NCBI RefSeq assembly: GCF_003253705.1
Contig: NZ_QKYU01000013.1
Location: 62,001-126,000 of the forward strand
DNA from: Humitalea rosea
GTDB taxonomy: Bacteria > Pseudomonadota > Alphaproteobacteria > Acetobacterales > Acetobacteraceae
Direction: 5' to 3'
DNA: 64,000 nt
Shown here one piece after another: positions 1-7,809 of this stretch; the first letter of the stretch is position 1; the number at the start of each line of letters is the position of its first letter. Under the pieces are notes generated by a model. The model saw only the letters and a program-made list of their open reading frames with translations. It was not told where the DNA came from and did no database searches. The translations under genes and the position numbers were made by a program.

Positions 1-242
1 GACATGAGCCTTCCGGCCAGCCTGGCGGCCAATCCGCGGCTCTCCGCCTGGCCTATCCGATCCTGCGCTTTTCCGAGGTGCCGGTGGTCGGGGTCCGCCT
101 GATCCGGCGCCCCGACCAGCCCTTCCAGGGCACGGGCGAACCGGGTTTCGCCCCAACCGTCGCGGCGCTGGCCGCTGCCATCCATGACGCTGGGCCTGCG
201 CCCCCGCGCCATCCCTTCACGCCCGAGACCCTGTTGGGCTGA
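1..242 (+). CDS. 3' end of a molybdopterin-binding xanthine/aldehyde oxidoreductase large subunit (partial)
   Basis: About 79 codons remain, read from base 3 to the TGA at 240-242; the gene begins outside the window. The tail contains YPILRFSEVPVV, a RRPDQPFQGTGEPG stretch, an alanine-rich helix and a final PFTPETLLG. This is how the catalytic Moco subunits of the xanthine dehydrogenase / isoquinoline 1-oxidoreductase beta family end; the GTGE loop holds the conserved active-site glutamate. Family members hydroxylate N-heterocycles or oxidise aldehydes with a 2Fe-2S partner. The substrate cannot be told from this fragment. The family call is fairly firm, the exact enzyme is open. Confidence 0.75.
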   Translation, partial: HEPSGQPGGQSAALRLAYPILRFSEVPVVGVRLIRRPDQPFQGTGEPGFAPTVAALAAAIHDAGPAPPRHPFTPETLLG

Positions 243-284
243 GGCCCCGGCTGGTAGCATGCCGGCCGTGGCACGGAGGCTGGC

Positions 285-1304
285 ATGAGGCGATTGGGCT
301 TGGCGGCGGTGATGATCGCCTTGGCATTTGGGGCCTCGGCGCGGGATCTGACCGTGGTCGCCGGCGGCGGCCCCTTGCAGGATCACATGCGGCGGACCCT
401 GTTCCAGCCCTTCGCCGCGGCCAATGGCATCGCGGTCGCCGACACCGCCTATGACTACAATGTCGGGCCGATCCGGGCGATGGTGCGTGCCGGCAACGTG
501 ACCTGGGATGTGGTGCTGGTGGAGGCGCCGGATCTCGTCCAGGGCTGCGACGATGGCATGTTCGAGCGCATCGACTGGTCGGTCGTGGATCGCCAAAAAT
601 TCCTGCCGGGCGGCACCAGCGAATGCGGTGCGGGCGCGATCGGTTGGGGCGTCTCGGTCTTCTATGACAACCACCGGCATGCGAACGGTCCCGCGAGCTT
701 CGCCGAGTTCTGGGATGTGGCGCGCTTTCCCGGCCGTCGCGCGATGCGGCGCGGGGCGCGCATGACCATGGAAATCGCTTTGCTCTCCGATGGCGTCGCC
801 ATGGCTGATGTCTATCCGCTGCTGGCGACGCCCGAGGGGCAGCGCCGTGCCTTCGCCCGGCTGGACCAGCTTCGCCCCTCGCTGATGTTCTGGAGCGGCG
901 GGCAGCAGCCGATCGAACTGATCAATGCCGGCGAGGTGGATTACGCCTTCGGCTTCGTCGGCCGGACCGCCAATGCCATCCGCGCCGGGGCGCCGCTGGC
1001 GCTGCGATGGGAGACCTTGCTCTACACCTATGATTTCTGGGCGGTGGTGCGTGGCTCCGAACACACCGCGATGGCGATGCGGCTGATCGAAAGCCTGACC
1101 GATGAGGCGCCCTTGCTCGCCCTGTCGGCGGCCTGGCCGGTCAATCCCGTCACCGCCTCGGTCGCGCGGAACCCGGCGTTGCTGGCGGCCAATCCGCTGA
1201 TGATGAGCAACCATGTCGATGGCGCCTTGCGGATGGATACCGAGTTCTGGCTGGAGCACGGCTCGGACCTCGAGCAGCGCTTCACCGCCTGGCTGAACCG
1301 CTAG
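285..1304 (+). CDS. ABC transporter periplasmic binding protein, spermidine/putrescine type
   Basis: A 339-residue protein with a short N-terminal signal peptide (hydrophobic residues about 5-19, predicted cleavage after ASA). The first mature strand LTVVAGGGPLQ and the later NVTWDVVLVEAPDL are typical of the PotD/PotF group of solute-binding proteins (cluster D, iron/polyamine-like fold). The ATG at 285 follows a good GGAGG ribosome site. It is the first gene of a three-gene set with two permeases starting 4 bp after its stop and likely delivers a small organic cation or amino acid derivative to them. No ATPase gene is visible in the cluster. The ligand is unknown. Confidence 0.85.
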   Translation: MRRLGLAAVMIALAFGASARDLTVVAGGGPLQDHMRRTLFQPFAAANGIAVADTAYDYNVGPIRAMVRAGNVTWDVVLVEAPDLVQGCDDGMFERIDWSVVDRQKFLPGGTSECGAGAIGWGVSVFYDNHRHANGPASFAEFWDVARFPGRRAMRRGARMTMEIALLSDGVAMADVYPLLATPEGQRRAFARLDQLRPSLMFWSGGQQPIELINAGEVDYAFGFVGRTANAIRAGAPLALRWETLLYTYDFWAVVRGSEHTAMAMRLIESLTDEAPLLALSAAWPVNPVTASVARNPALLAANPLMMSNHVDGALRMDTEFWLEHGSDLEQRFTAWLNR

Positions 1305-1308
1305 GCCC

Positions 1309-2481
1309 TTGGCACGGCGGCACAACCGCCTCGCGGCGCTGCTGCTGGCGCCATTGTTGCTGCTGCTATGCGGAAGCTTCTTTATTCCGGTCGCGCGGAT
1401 TCTGGTCACCGCCGTGGCCGATCCCGAATTATCCGAGGCGCTGCCGCGAACCGCGGCGCTGCTGCGCGGCTGGGACGGGCAGGGGCCGCCGCCCGAACCG
1501 GTCTTTGTCGCCATCGGCGAGGAATTGGCGGCGGCGCTGCGCGACCGCCGGATCGGCCGGGTCGCGCAGCGGCTGAATTTCGAACAAAGCGGGATGCGAA
1601 GCCTGCTGCTGCGGACGGCGCGGGCGGGGGTGACCTCGCGGGCGGCGCTGGTCGCGCTGGATGCGCGATGGGGGGCGCCCGAGACCTGGACACTGCTGCG
1701 GGGCGCGGCCGGGCCGGCAACAGGGCTCTATCTGCTGCGCGCCCTCGATCTTGTGCGGTCGCCGGATGGTGCGATCCAGCCCGTGCCCAAGGACGACGCG
1801 CTGTATCGGACGCTGTTCCTGCGCACGCTCTGGATTGCCCTGGTGGTGACGGCGATTTGCGTCGTGCTCGCCTATCCCGTCGCGGCGGTGCTGGCGGGCT
1901 TGCCGCCGCGCTGGTCGCGGATCGGAATGCTGCTGGTTCTGGTGCCGTTCTGGACCTCGGTCCTGGTCCGCACGACGGCATGGTTCGTGTTGCTGCAACG
2001 GGAAGGACCGTTGAATGCCGCGCTGGTGGCGCTCGGGCTGGTCGACCAGCCGGTGCAGCTGATCGGCACGCGCTTCGCCGTGGTGCTGGCGATGGTGCAT
2101 GTGCTGCTGCCCTTCGCGATCCTGCCCGCCTATAGCGTGATGAAGCGCATCGATCCGGCGCTGATGCGGGCGGCCGCCTCGCTCGGCGCGCCGGGCTGGT
2201 GGCGGTTCCTGGCGATCCATCTGCCGCTGAGCCTGCCCGGCGTCGCGGCGGGGGCGGCCTTCGTCTTCCTGCTCTCGGCTGGGTATTTCATCACCCCGGC
2301 CCTGCTCGGCGGGCCGCAGGACCAGATGGTCGCCTCCTTCATCGCCTTCTTCATGAACCAGACGGTGAATTGGGGCATGGCCTCGGCGCTCGCCTGCCTG
2401 CTTCTGGCGATGGCCGGTGCCGTGCTGGCGCTGGCGCGCGGGCTGTTGCCGGGTGTTTTGTCGGGGCGGTTTCGCGCATGA
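1309..2481 (+). CDS. ABC transporter permease, PotB-like, with a long periplasmic insertion
   Basis: 390 residues, against about 280-310 for ordinary PotB proteins. A first membrane segment (about residues 8-34) is followed by a mostly hydrophilic region of roughly 120 residues before the five-to-six-helix permease core begins near residue 165. The cytoplasmic EAA-type loop is seen in the stretch around LMRAAASLGAPGWWRF. The only start ahead of the first membrane helix is a TTG at 1309, four bases after the stop of the binding protein gene; no clear ribosome site precedes it, so translational coupling is likely. Its stop overlaps the start of the next permease (ATGA). Inferred role: one half of the membrane channel. 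Confidence 0.85.
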   Translation: MARRHNRLAALLLAPLLLLLCGSFFIPVARILVTAVADPELSEALPRTAALLRGWDGQGPPPEPVFVAIGEELAAALRDRRIGRVAQRLNFEQSGMRSLLLRTARAGVTSRAALVALDARWGAPETWTLLRGAAGPATGLYLLRALDLVRSPDGAIQPVPKDDALYRTLFLRTLWIALVVTAICVVLAYPVAAVLAGLPPRWSRIGMLLVLVPFWTSVLVRTTAWFVLLQREGPLNAALVALGLVDQPVQLIGTRFAVVLAMVHVLLPFAILPAYSVMKRIDPALMRAAASLGAPGWWRFLAIHLPLSLPGVAAGAAFVFLLSAGYFITPALLGGPQDQMVASFIAFFMNQTVNWGMASALACLLLAMAGAVLALARGLLPGVLSGRFRA

Positions 2482-3233
2482 GGCGCATCTTCGCCTGGGC
2501 GGTGTTGCTGTTCCTGATGGCGCCGATGCTGGCGGTGGTGCCGCTGTCGTTTTCGGGCAGCGAGGTTCTGCGCTTTCCGCCCGAAGGCTTTTCCTGGCGC
2601 TGGTATGTGGCCTTCTTCGCCTCCGACCGCTGGCTGCTGGCCAGTCGCAACAGCCTGATCGTCGCGAGCGCGGTCGCGGTGGTCGCGACGCTGCTCGGCA
2701 CGCTTGCGGCGCTGGGGCTGCATCTTGCGCGGTTCCGTGGCCGAGGGCTGATCCTGGCGCTTCTGGCCATGCCGATCGTAACCCCGTCGATCGTGACGGC
2801 GGCGGCGGTGTTCTTCGCGTTTTCGGTGGTGGGGCTGACGGGATCGCTGGTGGGACTCGTGCTGGCGCATACGGTGATCGCCGTGCCCTTCGTCGTCATC
2901 GCTGTGCTGGCCTCGGTGCAGGGCTTCGATCCGGTGCTGCTGCGGGCGGCGGCGGGGCTTGGGGCCTCACCCGCGGCCGCGTTCCGCCGCGTGATGCTGC
3001 CGCTGATCGCACCGGGGGTGGCGACGGGGGCGGTCTTCGCCTTCGCCACTTCCTTCGACGAATTCATCATCACTCTGTTCATCGCGGGGCCGGGGCAATT
3101 CACGCTGCCAAGGCAGATGTATGCGAGCGTGCGCGAATTCCTCGACCCCACGATCTGCGCCGCGGCGGTGCTGCTGTTCCTGTGCTCGCTGGTATTGCTG
3201 CTGCTGTCGGAGGCCGCGCGGGGGCGGCGTTAG
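2478..3233 (+). CDS. ABC transporter permease, PotC-like
   Basis: 251 residues with about six membrane helices. The ATG at 2478 overlaps the stop of the preceding permease (ATGA), and a conserved EAA-type loop is present around LLRAAAGLGASPAAAFRRV. The central SFDEFIITLF and C-terminal hydrophobic helix match PotC/YdcV-type inner-membrane permeases. Together with the upstream binding protein and permease it would form an importer; the missing nucleotide-binding subunit must be encoded upstream of the window or elsewhere. Its TAG stop overlaps the stop codon of the convergent AtzH-like gene. Confidence 0.88.
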   Translation: MRRIFAWAVLLFLMAPMLAVVPLSFSGSEVLRFPPEGFSWRWYVAFFASDRWLLASRNSLIVASAVAVVATLLGTLAALGLHLARFRGRGLILALLAMPIVTPSIVTAAAVFFAFSVVGLTGSLVGLVLAHTVIAVPFVVIAVLASVQGFDPVLLRAAAGLGASPAAAFRRVMLPLIAPGVATGAVFAFATSFDEFIITLFIAGPGQFTLPRQMYASVREFLDPTICAAAVLLFLCSLVLLLLSEAARGRR

Positions 3234-3628
3234 ACGCCGAGCAGGCTCACATGCGCGGCGACGACCTTCCAGCCTTCCGGCATGCGCGCCCAGGTCTGGC
3301 TTTGCCGCCCGCGCTGGCCGCTGGCCAGGATCGCATATTCCGTGTTGGCGACGGCGAAGTCGCGGCCGAAGCTGGTGATGCGGGTGTTTTCCAGCCGGCG
3401 CGCCCGCGCCTGGTGCTGCGCCGGGGTGCGGGCGGCGCGGAACCCCGAGATTTCGGCGTAGCCGTAAAGATTCTCGGTCACGCCGTAACGCAGCGTCTGC
3501 GCGCTGTCCCAGAAACTGTCGTTCAGCACCGGCACGTCGTTCTCGACCAGGCCGCGATCGTAGCGTTCGAAGGCGGCGCGGACCTCGGCCACCACCTCGG
3601 GGATATTGATCTCGGGCGCATTGGTCAT
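3230..3628 (-). CDS. AtzH/HpxZ-like protein (DUF3225, SnoaL fold)
   Basis: 132 residues beginning at MTNAPEINIPEVVAEV; the ATG at 3628 has an AGGA ribosome site eight bases upstream. The sequence VLNDSFWDSAQTLRYGVTE and the NTEYAILASGQRGRQSQTW region are typical of the DUF3225 family of small cone-shaped SnoaL-like proteins. Characterised relatives include AtzH of s-triazine degraders, reported as a decarboxylating amidohydrolase of 1,3-dicarboxyurea, and HpxZ of purine (oxalurate) catabolism. It is encoded 13 bp downstream of an amidase, the same partnership seen in those pathways, so an acyl-urea type intermediate is a reasonable inference. The actual substrate is unknown. Confidence 0.85.
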   Translation of the reverse strand: MTNAPEINIPEVVAEVRAAFERYDRGLVENDVPVLNDSFWDSAQTLRYGVTENLYGYAEISGFRAARTPAQHQARARRLENTRITSFGRDFAVANTEYAILASGQRGRQSQTWARMPEGWKVVAAHVSLLGV

Positions 3629-3641
3629 CGGATCGGTCCTG

Positions 3642-4811
3642 TCACTGCAAGGCTTGGGCGATGGCCGCCAGCCGCGCATCGCTGCCGCGCCAGCCGATGA
3701 TCGAAAGCCCTACCGGCTTTCCCGCGACCATGCCCAAAGGCAGGCTCAACTGCGGCAGCCCGGCGAGGCCCGCGAAGGAGGTCAGCACCCCGATCCGCCC
3801 GGCCAGCCGATCCAGCTCCGCCAATGGCAGCCCGACCGGGGGGGCGGTGAAGGGCGTCGTCGGCATGCAGAGGATGGCGCCATCCTCCAGCAGCACCCGC
3901 GCACGCTCCACGGCACGGCGCCGGACGACGCAGGCAAGCTCGATCTGTTCGGCGGTGATCATCGAGGCCACCGCGAGGTTGCGCGCCACGCTGTAGCCGA
4001 AGCGCGGGTTCACCGCGTCGATCCAATCCTTGAAGGTCGCCCAGGCCTCGGCACGCTGCACGATATTGCGCTGTGTGCCCCAGATCTCCAGCTCGCCCGG
4101 TTCGGCGAGGCTGATCGTGGTGGCGCCGCCGAACAGGGCGCCAAGGCGCGAGACGGCCGGCGCCAGCGCCTCGGCCACCGCGGCATCGGCCAGGGCGAAG
4201 GCGTCCTCGGCGGCCAGAACGCGGGAGGCGGTTGCCTGGGGCAGGGTTTCGCCCAGCAGCACTTCGGCGGCACGGCCGAAGGTCTTGGCGTCGCGGGCGA
4301 ACCAGCCGACGGTGTCGAAACTCGGCGCCTGACGGCACACGCCCTCCAGCGACACGCGCCCGAGGCTCGGCCGCAGCCCATATAATCCGCACAGGCTGGC
4401 CGGCACCCGCACCGAGCCGCCCGAATCGGTGCCCAGCGCCAGATCGCAAAGCCCCGCCGCGACGGCCGAGGCCGAACCGCTGGAGGAGCCGCCAGGCAGG
4501 CAGCCGGGGGCGGCCGGATTCGGCGGCGTCCCATGGAAGGGGTTGAAGCCGAGGATGCCGAGCGAGATTTCGCAGGTGATGGTCTTGCCGGCGAGGTTGG
4601 CGCCGGCGGCCAGCAGACGCTCGACAGCCCAGGCATGGGCCTGCGGCACCGGATGGGTTGCGGCCCAATCGGGGTTGCCGCCGCCGGTGCGATGACCGGC
4701 CACGTCGAACAGGTCCTTGGCGGCGAAGCTCAGGCCGGCAAGTGGCCCACCGGGCGCCCCGGGCAGAAAGGCCCGGGGGCCTGGCAGAAAGGCGTCGGCG
4801 GCGAATTCCAT
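3642..4811 (-). CDS. amidase signature family enzyme
   Basis: 389 residues, slightly short for the family (usually 430-500) mainly because the N-terminal region is trimmed. The Ser-cisSer-Lys triad is complete: Lys32 in FAAKDLF, Ser109 at the start of the GGSSSGSAS glycine-serine stretch, and nucleophile Ser133 in GTDSGGSVRVP. The ATG at 4811 has an AAGGAG ribosome site. It hydrolyses a carbon-nitrogen amide bond, probably in the cytoplasm as there is no signal peptide. The downstream AtzH-like gene suggests biuret, oxalurate or a related ureide as substrate, as for AtzE and HpxY relatives; that is inference from context. Confidence 0.88.
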   Translation of the reverse strand: MEFAADAFLPGPRAFLPGAPGGPLAGLSFAAKDLFDVAGHRTGGGNPDWAATHPVPQAHAWAVERLLAAGANLAGKTITCEISLGILGFNPFHGTPPNPAAPGCLPGGSSSGSASAVAAGLCDLALGTDSGGSVRVPASLCGLYGLRPSLGRVSLEGVCRQAPSFDTVGWFARDAKTFGRAAEVLLGETLPQATASRVLAAEDAFALADAAVAEALAPAVSRLGALFGGATTISLAEPGELEIWGTQRNIVQRAEAWATFKDWIDAVNPRFGYSVARNLAVASMITAEQIELACVVRRRAVERARVLLEDGAILCMPTTPFTAPPVGLPLAELDRLAGRIGVLTSFAGLAGLPQLSLPLGMVAGKPVGLSIIGWRGSDARLAAIAQALQ

Positions 4812-4846
4812 CGGGTTCTCCTTGGAAGACGCCGCCTATCGGCGCC

Positions 4847-5158
4847 TCAGGCCTTCTTTGCCTTACGCTTGGCGCGCTTCACGCCGGCGAGGACGGCTTC
4901 CTTCAGCGACGGGCTGGCCTTGAAACGCACGGTGGCGCCGGCCTTGACCGCGACCTTCTCGCCCGTGCGCGGGTTCAGCGCGGAACGCTTGGAGGTCTCG
5001 CGCACGATGAAGGCGCCGAAATCGGGGATGGTGAATCGGCCGTTCTCGATGATCTGCCCCTTGATGGCGGCAATGATATCGGCGGCAAGGCGACCGGCGG
5101 ATGCAGTCTGCATCTCCGTCGAGGTGACGATGACGTCGGTCAGAAACTTCTTCGACAC
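4847..5158 (-). CDS. HU/IHF family DNA-binding protein
   Basis: 103 residues. The GTG start at 5158 is chosen because AGGAG lies about eight bases upstream and no ATG is available ahead of the fold. The protein has the two N-terminal helices, the core GRFTIPDFGAFIV, then the beta-arm with the DNA-intercalating proline in RSALNPRTGEKV, and a lysine-rich tail (KRAKRKAKKA). The middle GAFI replaces the more usual GTF/GSF, and the basic tail is longer than in HU-beta, so this is a divergent HU paralogue rather than the main nucleoid HU. It would bend or compact DNA. It is a single-gene unit unrelated to the metabolic genes on either side. Confidence 0.9.
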   Translation of the reverse strand: MSKKFLTDVIVTSTEMQTASAGRLAADIIAAIKGQIIENGRFTIPDFGAFIVRETSKRSALNPRTGEKVAVKAGATVRFKASPSLKEAVLAGVKRAKRKAKKA

Positions 5159-5210
5159 GCGGGGTGCTCCTGGTTTGGGGGATGCTCCTTAGCGCCTGTC
5201 GCAGAAAATG

Positions 5211-6230
5211 TCAGTGCTGCTTTGCAATTGCGGCTTCCGCCTCCAATTCCGCAACGGGGCGCCCGAACTTCTGAACGGCCCGGAATCGGCTGACCAGGTA
5301 ATCGCCGGATTTGATCGGTTCGTACCGGGCGGGATGCTCGGGCGAGAGGCATTGTGGCAAAGCCCGGACCGGAGCGTCATAGTCCAGATTGAAGAAAGTC
5401 GGTATGGAGTAACGCTCTTTGCCGGATCGGTTCACAACCCGGTGCATATTCGAAATGTAAAGATCGTTGGTCCAAACCTTGAACATGTCGCCGAGGTTGA
5501 CGACGAAGGTGCCCTCGACGAAGGGCGCGCGGACCCATTCGCCATCGCGCTTGCGCAGTTCCAGGCCGCCGATCGGGTCCTGTGTCAACAAAGTGATCAT
5601 CCCGTAATCCGAATGCGGGGCGACTCCGAAGGCGCTGGCATCGGTCACCGGCGGCGACGGCGGATAGTGGAACAGCCGAGTCTGGACCATCGGCTTCTTG
5701 GTGTATTGCAGGAAAAAATCCTGTGGCAGGTCGAGGCTGGTGGCGAAAACCCGCAGAAGCCGTTTGCCGAGCGCCATGGTCTCGTTGAAATAGGCCTCGG
5801 CCGCCTCACGCAGCCAGGGGTGCTCCTCAGGCCAACGGTTGGGCCCGTGCAGCGGCAGGCCGGCCACGACCGAAGGGTCGTCCAGCGGCAGGTCCAGCGC
5901 GAACTCGTAACTTTCCTTGATATCCGGGGCGAAGCCGGGATGCTGGTTGATCCCCTGCGGCATGAAGCCGCGGCGGAAGCGGTCGTCGATCTTCAGCCGC
6001 ATCCGCTCCTCGAGCGGCAGGTCGAAGTAGCGCCGGGTCGCGTCGAAGACGGCATCGACCACGGCCTGCGGCACGCCGTGGTTGCGGATGTAGAAGAAAC
6101 CGATAGTCTCGCAGGCGTGGCGCAATTGCCGCGCCAGGGCGTCAATGGACCCGCCCGTATTCAGCGGGGTCAGGTCCAGGATCGGCATTTCCTCGGCCGT
6201 CGCGGCGCGCGGCATGGTGTCGTTGCTCAT
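5211..6230 (-). CDS. 2-oxoglutarate/Fe(II)-dependent oxygenase, isopenicillin N synthase family
   Basis: 339 residues. An N-terminal DIOX_N domain (about 15-130, with GFFYIRNHGVP) precedes the 2OG-Fe(II) core. The iron triad is His206 and Asp208 in APHSDYGM and His263 in SNMHRVV; the 2-oxoglutarate pair is Arg273 and Ser275 in ERYSIPTF. It should hydroxylate or oxidatively dealkylate a small molecule using O2 and 2-oxoglutarate in the cytoplasm. It is the last gene of an operon after an ABC importer (12 bp gap), so its substrate is probably the imported compound. GGAGAG lies seven bases before the ATG. All catalytic residues are present; substrate unknown. Confidence 0.9.
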   Translation of the reverse strand: MSNDTMPRAATAEEMPILDLTPLNTGGSIDALARQLRHACETIGFFYIRNHGVPQAVVDAVFDATRRYFDLPLEERMRLKIDDRFRRGFMPQGINQHPGFAPDIKESYEFALDLPLDDPSVVAGLPLHGPNRWPEEHPWLREAAEAYFNETMALGKRLLRVFATSLDLPQDFFLQYTKKPMVQTRLFHYPPSPPVTDASAFGVAPHSDYGMITLLTQDPIGGLELRKRDGEWVRAPFVEGTFVVNLGDMFKVWTNDLYISNMHRVVNRSGKERYSIPTFFNLDYDAPVRALPQCLSPEHPARYEPIKSGDYLVSRFRAVQKFGRPVAELEAEAAIAKQH

Positions 6231-6242
6231 GCTCGTCTCTCC

Positions 6243-7031
6243 TCAGGCACCGATGACGCGGTCATGGCCGCTGTCCATCCAGAAAACCACGCGACGCTGG
6301 ATTGCCATCACCGCCAGATGCAGCCCGATCCCCATCAAGGACAATATGATGAGGATGGCGAAGACGCCGGCCATGTCCAGATTGAAGTTCCGCTGCAGGA
6401 TCAGATAGCCGAGCCCGGCCTGCGAGCCCACGAACTCCCCGACGATCGCCCCGATCACCGACAGCACGATCGCCACATCCAGCCCCACGAAGACATAGGG
6501 CAGCGCCTGGGGCAGACGTGCCATGCGAAAAATCTGCCAGCGGGTGGCGGTGAAGGCGACCATCAACTCCACCTGGTCACGCGGCACCGCGCGGAGGCCG
6601 ACGATGGAATTGGCCAGCACCGGGAAGAAGGCGATGGTCGCGGTGATGATCACCTTGGACGACATGCCATAGCCGAACCAGATCACGATGATCGGCGCGA
6701 TGGCGACTTTTGGCAGGGTCTGAAAGGCGACGATATAGGGATAGACCGTTCGTTCCAGCAACGGAAACAGCCCGACCAGCACGCCGATGACGAAACCTGA
6801 GCCGGCGCCGAACACGAAGCCGAGCATGACCTCGGCGAAGGTCACCCAGAAATGCGTGACGAACTCCCCGCTGGCGAGACCCGTCCACATCGCCTGCGCG
6901 ACCGCCGAGGGCGCCGGAACCACGATGGCGGGAATGGCGAACAGGCGGACCGCGCCCTCCCACCCGCCGACGAAGGCAATGAACAGCAGGATCGCCAGCG
7001 GCACTTCCGGCTTCGCCCAGAGCCGCTTCAT
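6243..7031 (-). CDS. ABC transporter permease, SsuC/TauC family
   Basis: 262 residues with about six membrane helices. The BPD_transp_1 loop is visible around MVAFTATRWQIFRMARLPQALPYVF, and the fold-typical GAIVGEFVGSQAGLGYLI follows. It overlaps the stop of the ATPase gene by four bases (ATGA), showing co-translation. With the NMT1-type binding protein and the SsuB-like ATPase encoded just upstream it forms a complete inner-membrane importer for a small organic compound; relatives carry sulfonates, taurine, nitrate or pyrimidine precursors of thiamine. Confidence 0.92.
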   Translation of the reverse strand: MKRLWAKPEVPLAILLFIAFVGGWEGAVRLFAIPAIVVPAPSAVAQAMWTGLASGEFVTHFWVTFAEVMLGFVFGAGSGFVIGVLVGLFPLLERTVYPYIVAFQTLPKVAIAPIIVIWFGYGMSSKVIITATIAFFPVLANSIVGLRAVPRDQVELMVAFTATRWQIFRMARLPQALPYVFVGLDVAIVLSVIGAIVGEFVGSQAGLGYLILQRNFNLDMAGVFAILIILSLMGIGLHLAVMAIQRRVVFWMDSGHDRVIGA

Positions 7032-7807
7032 GCGTCCAGCGCCCCGAGCGACTGGAAATGCGCCCGGATCGCCGCGACATGCGCCCCGAAGCGCGGCGTC
7101 ACCATCATGCCGAGGTCACGTGGCCGGGGCAGGTCCACATCGATGATCTCACTGATCCGGCCCGGGCGCGGCGACATCACCACCACCTTGTCGGCCAGGA
7201 ACACCGCCTCGGGGATGCTGTGGGTGACGAGCATCACGGTCTTGCGGCTTTCCTCCCAGATGCGGAGGAGTTCGAGGTTCATCGACTCCCGCGTCATCGC
7301 ATCCAGCGCCCCGAACGGCTCGTCCATCAACAGCAGGTCCGGGTCATGCACCAGCGCGCGGGTGATGCCGACCCGCTGTTGCATGCCGCCGGACAGTTCG
7401 GAGGGATATTTGTTCTCGAAGCCCGCGAGCCCGACCAGTTTCAGCAGCGCCCGCGCCCGGCCCTCATGATCGGCGCGCTTCAGCCGCTGGATGTCGATCG
7501 GCAGCAGCACATTCTGCAACACGTTGCGCCAGGGCAGCAGCACAGGCGCCTGGAACACCACGCCGACATTGCGCGAGGGGCCATCGATCGGCCGCCCCGC
7601 CAGCGACACCTCGCCCGAGCTGCGGGCCAGGATGCCGGCCAGGATCTTCAACAATGTGCTCTTGCCGCAGCCGCTGGGGCCGACGACGGTGACGAAGGCG
7701 CCGGGCGCGATATCAAGAGATACATCGCGTAAGGCCACCACATCCTCACCCGTCTGGGTGCGATAGATCTTGTTCAGCGCGCGCGTCGAAATAAGGGGCT
7801 GGGGCAT
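7028..7807 (-). CDS. ABC transporter ATPase, SsuB/TauB family
   Basis: 259 residues with every nucleotide-binding motif: Walker A GPSGCGKST (43-51), Q-loop VVFQAPVLLPW, signature LSGGMQQRVGI, Walker B LLLMDEPFGALD and the switch histidine in VTHSIPEAV. The sequence is closest in layout to SsuB/TauB/ThiZ ATPases. It energises the permease encoded immediately downstream (4-base overlap) and lies two bases after the binding protein gene. Cytoplasmic, peripheral on the membrane. Confidence 0.95.
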   Translation of the reverse strand: MPQPLISTRALNKIYRTQTGEDVVALRDVSLDIAPGAFVTVVGPSGCGKSTLLKILAGILARSSGEVSLAGRPIDGPSRNVGVVFQAPVLLPWRNVLQNVLLPIDIQRLKRADHEGRARALLKLVGLAGFENKYPSELSGGMQQRVGITRALVHDPDLLLMDEPFGALDAMTRESMNLELLRIWEESRKTVMLVTHSIPEAVFLADKVVVMSPRPGRISEIIDVDLPRPRDLGMMVTPRFGAHVAAIRAHFQSLGALDA

Positions 7808-7809
7808 GA

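Noticed and set aside
4829-4846. Hairpin-like sequence downstream of the HU-like gene
   Set aside because: Stem of four to five pairs with a poor T tract; chance is likely in GC-rich DNA.
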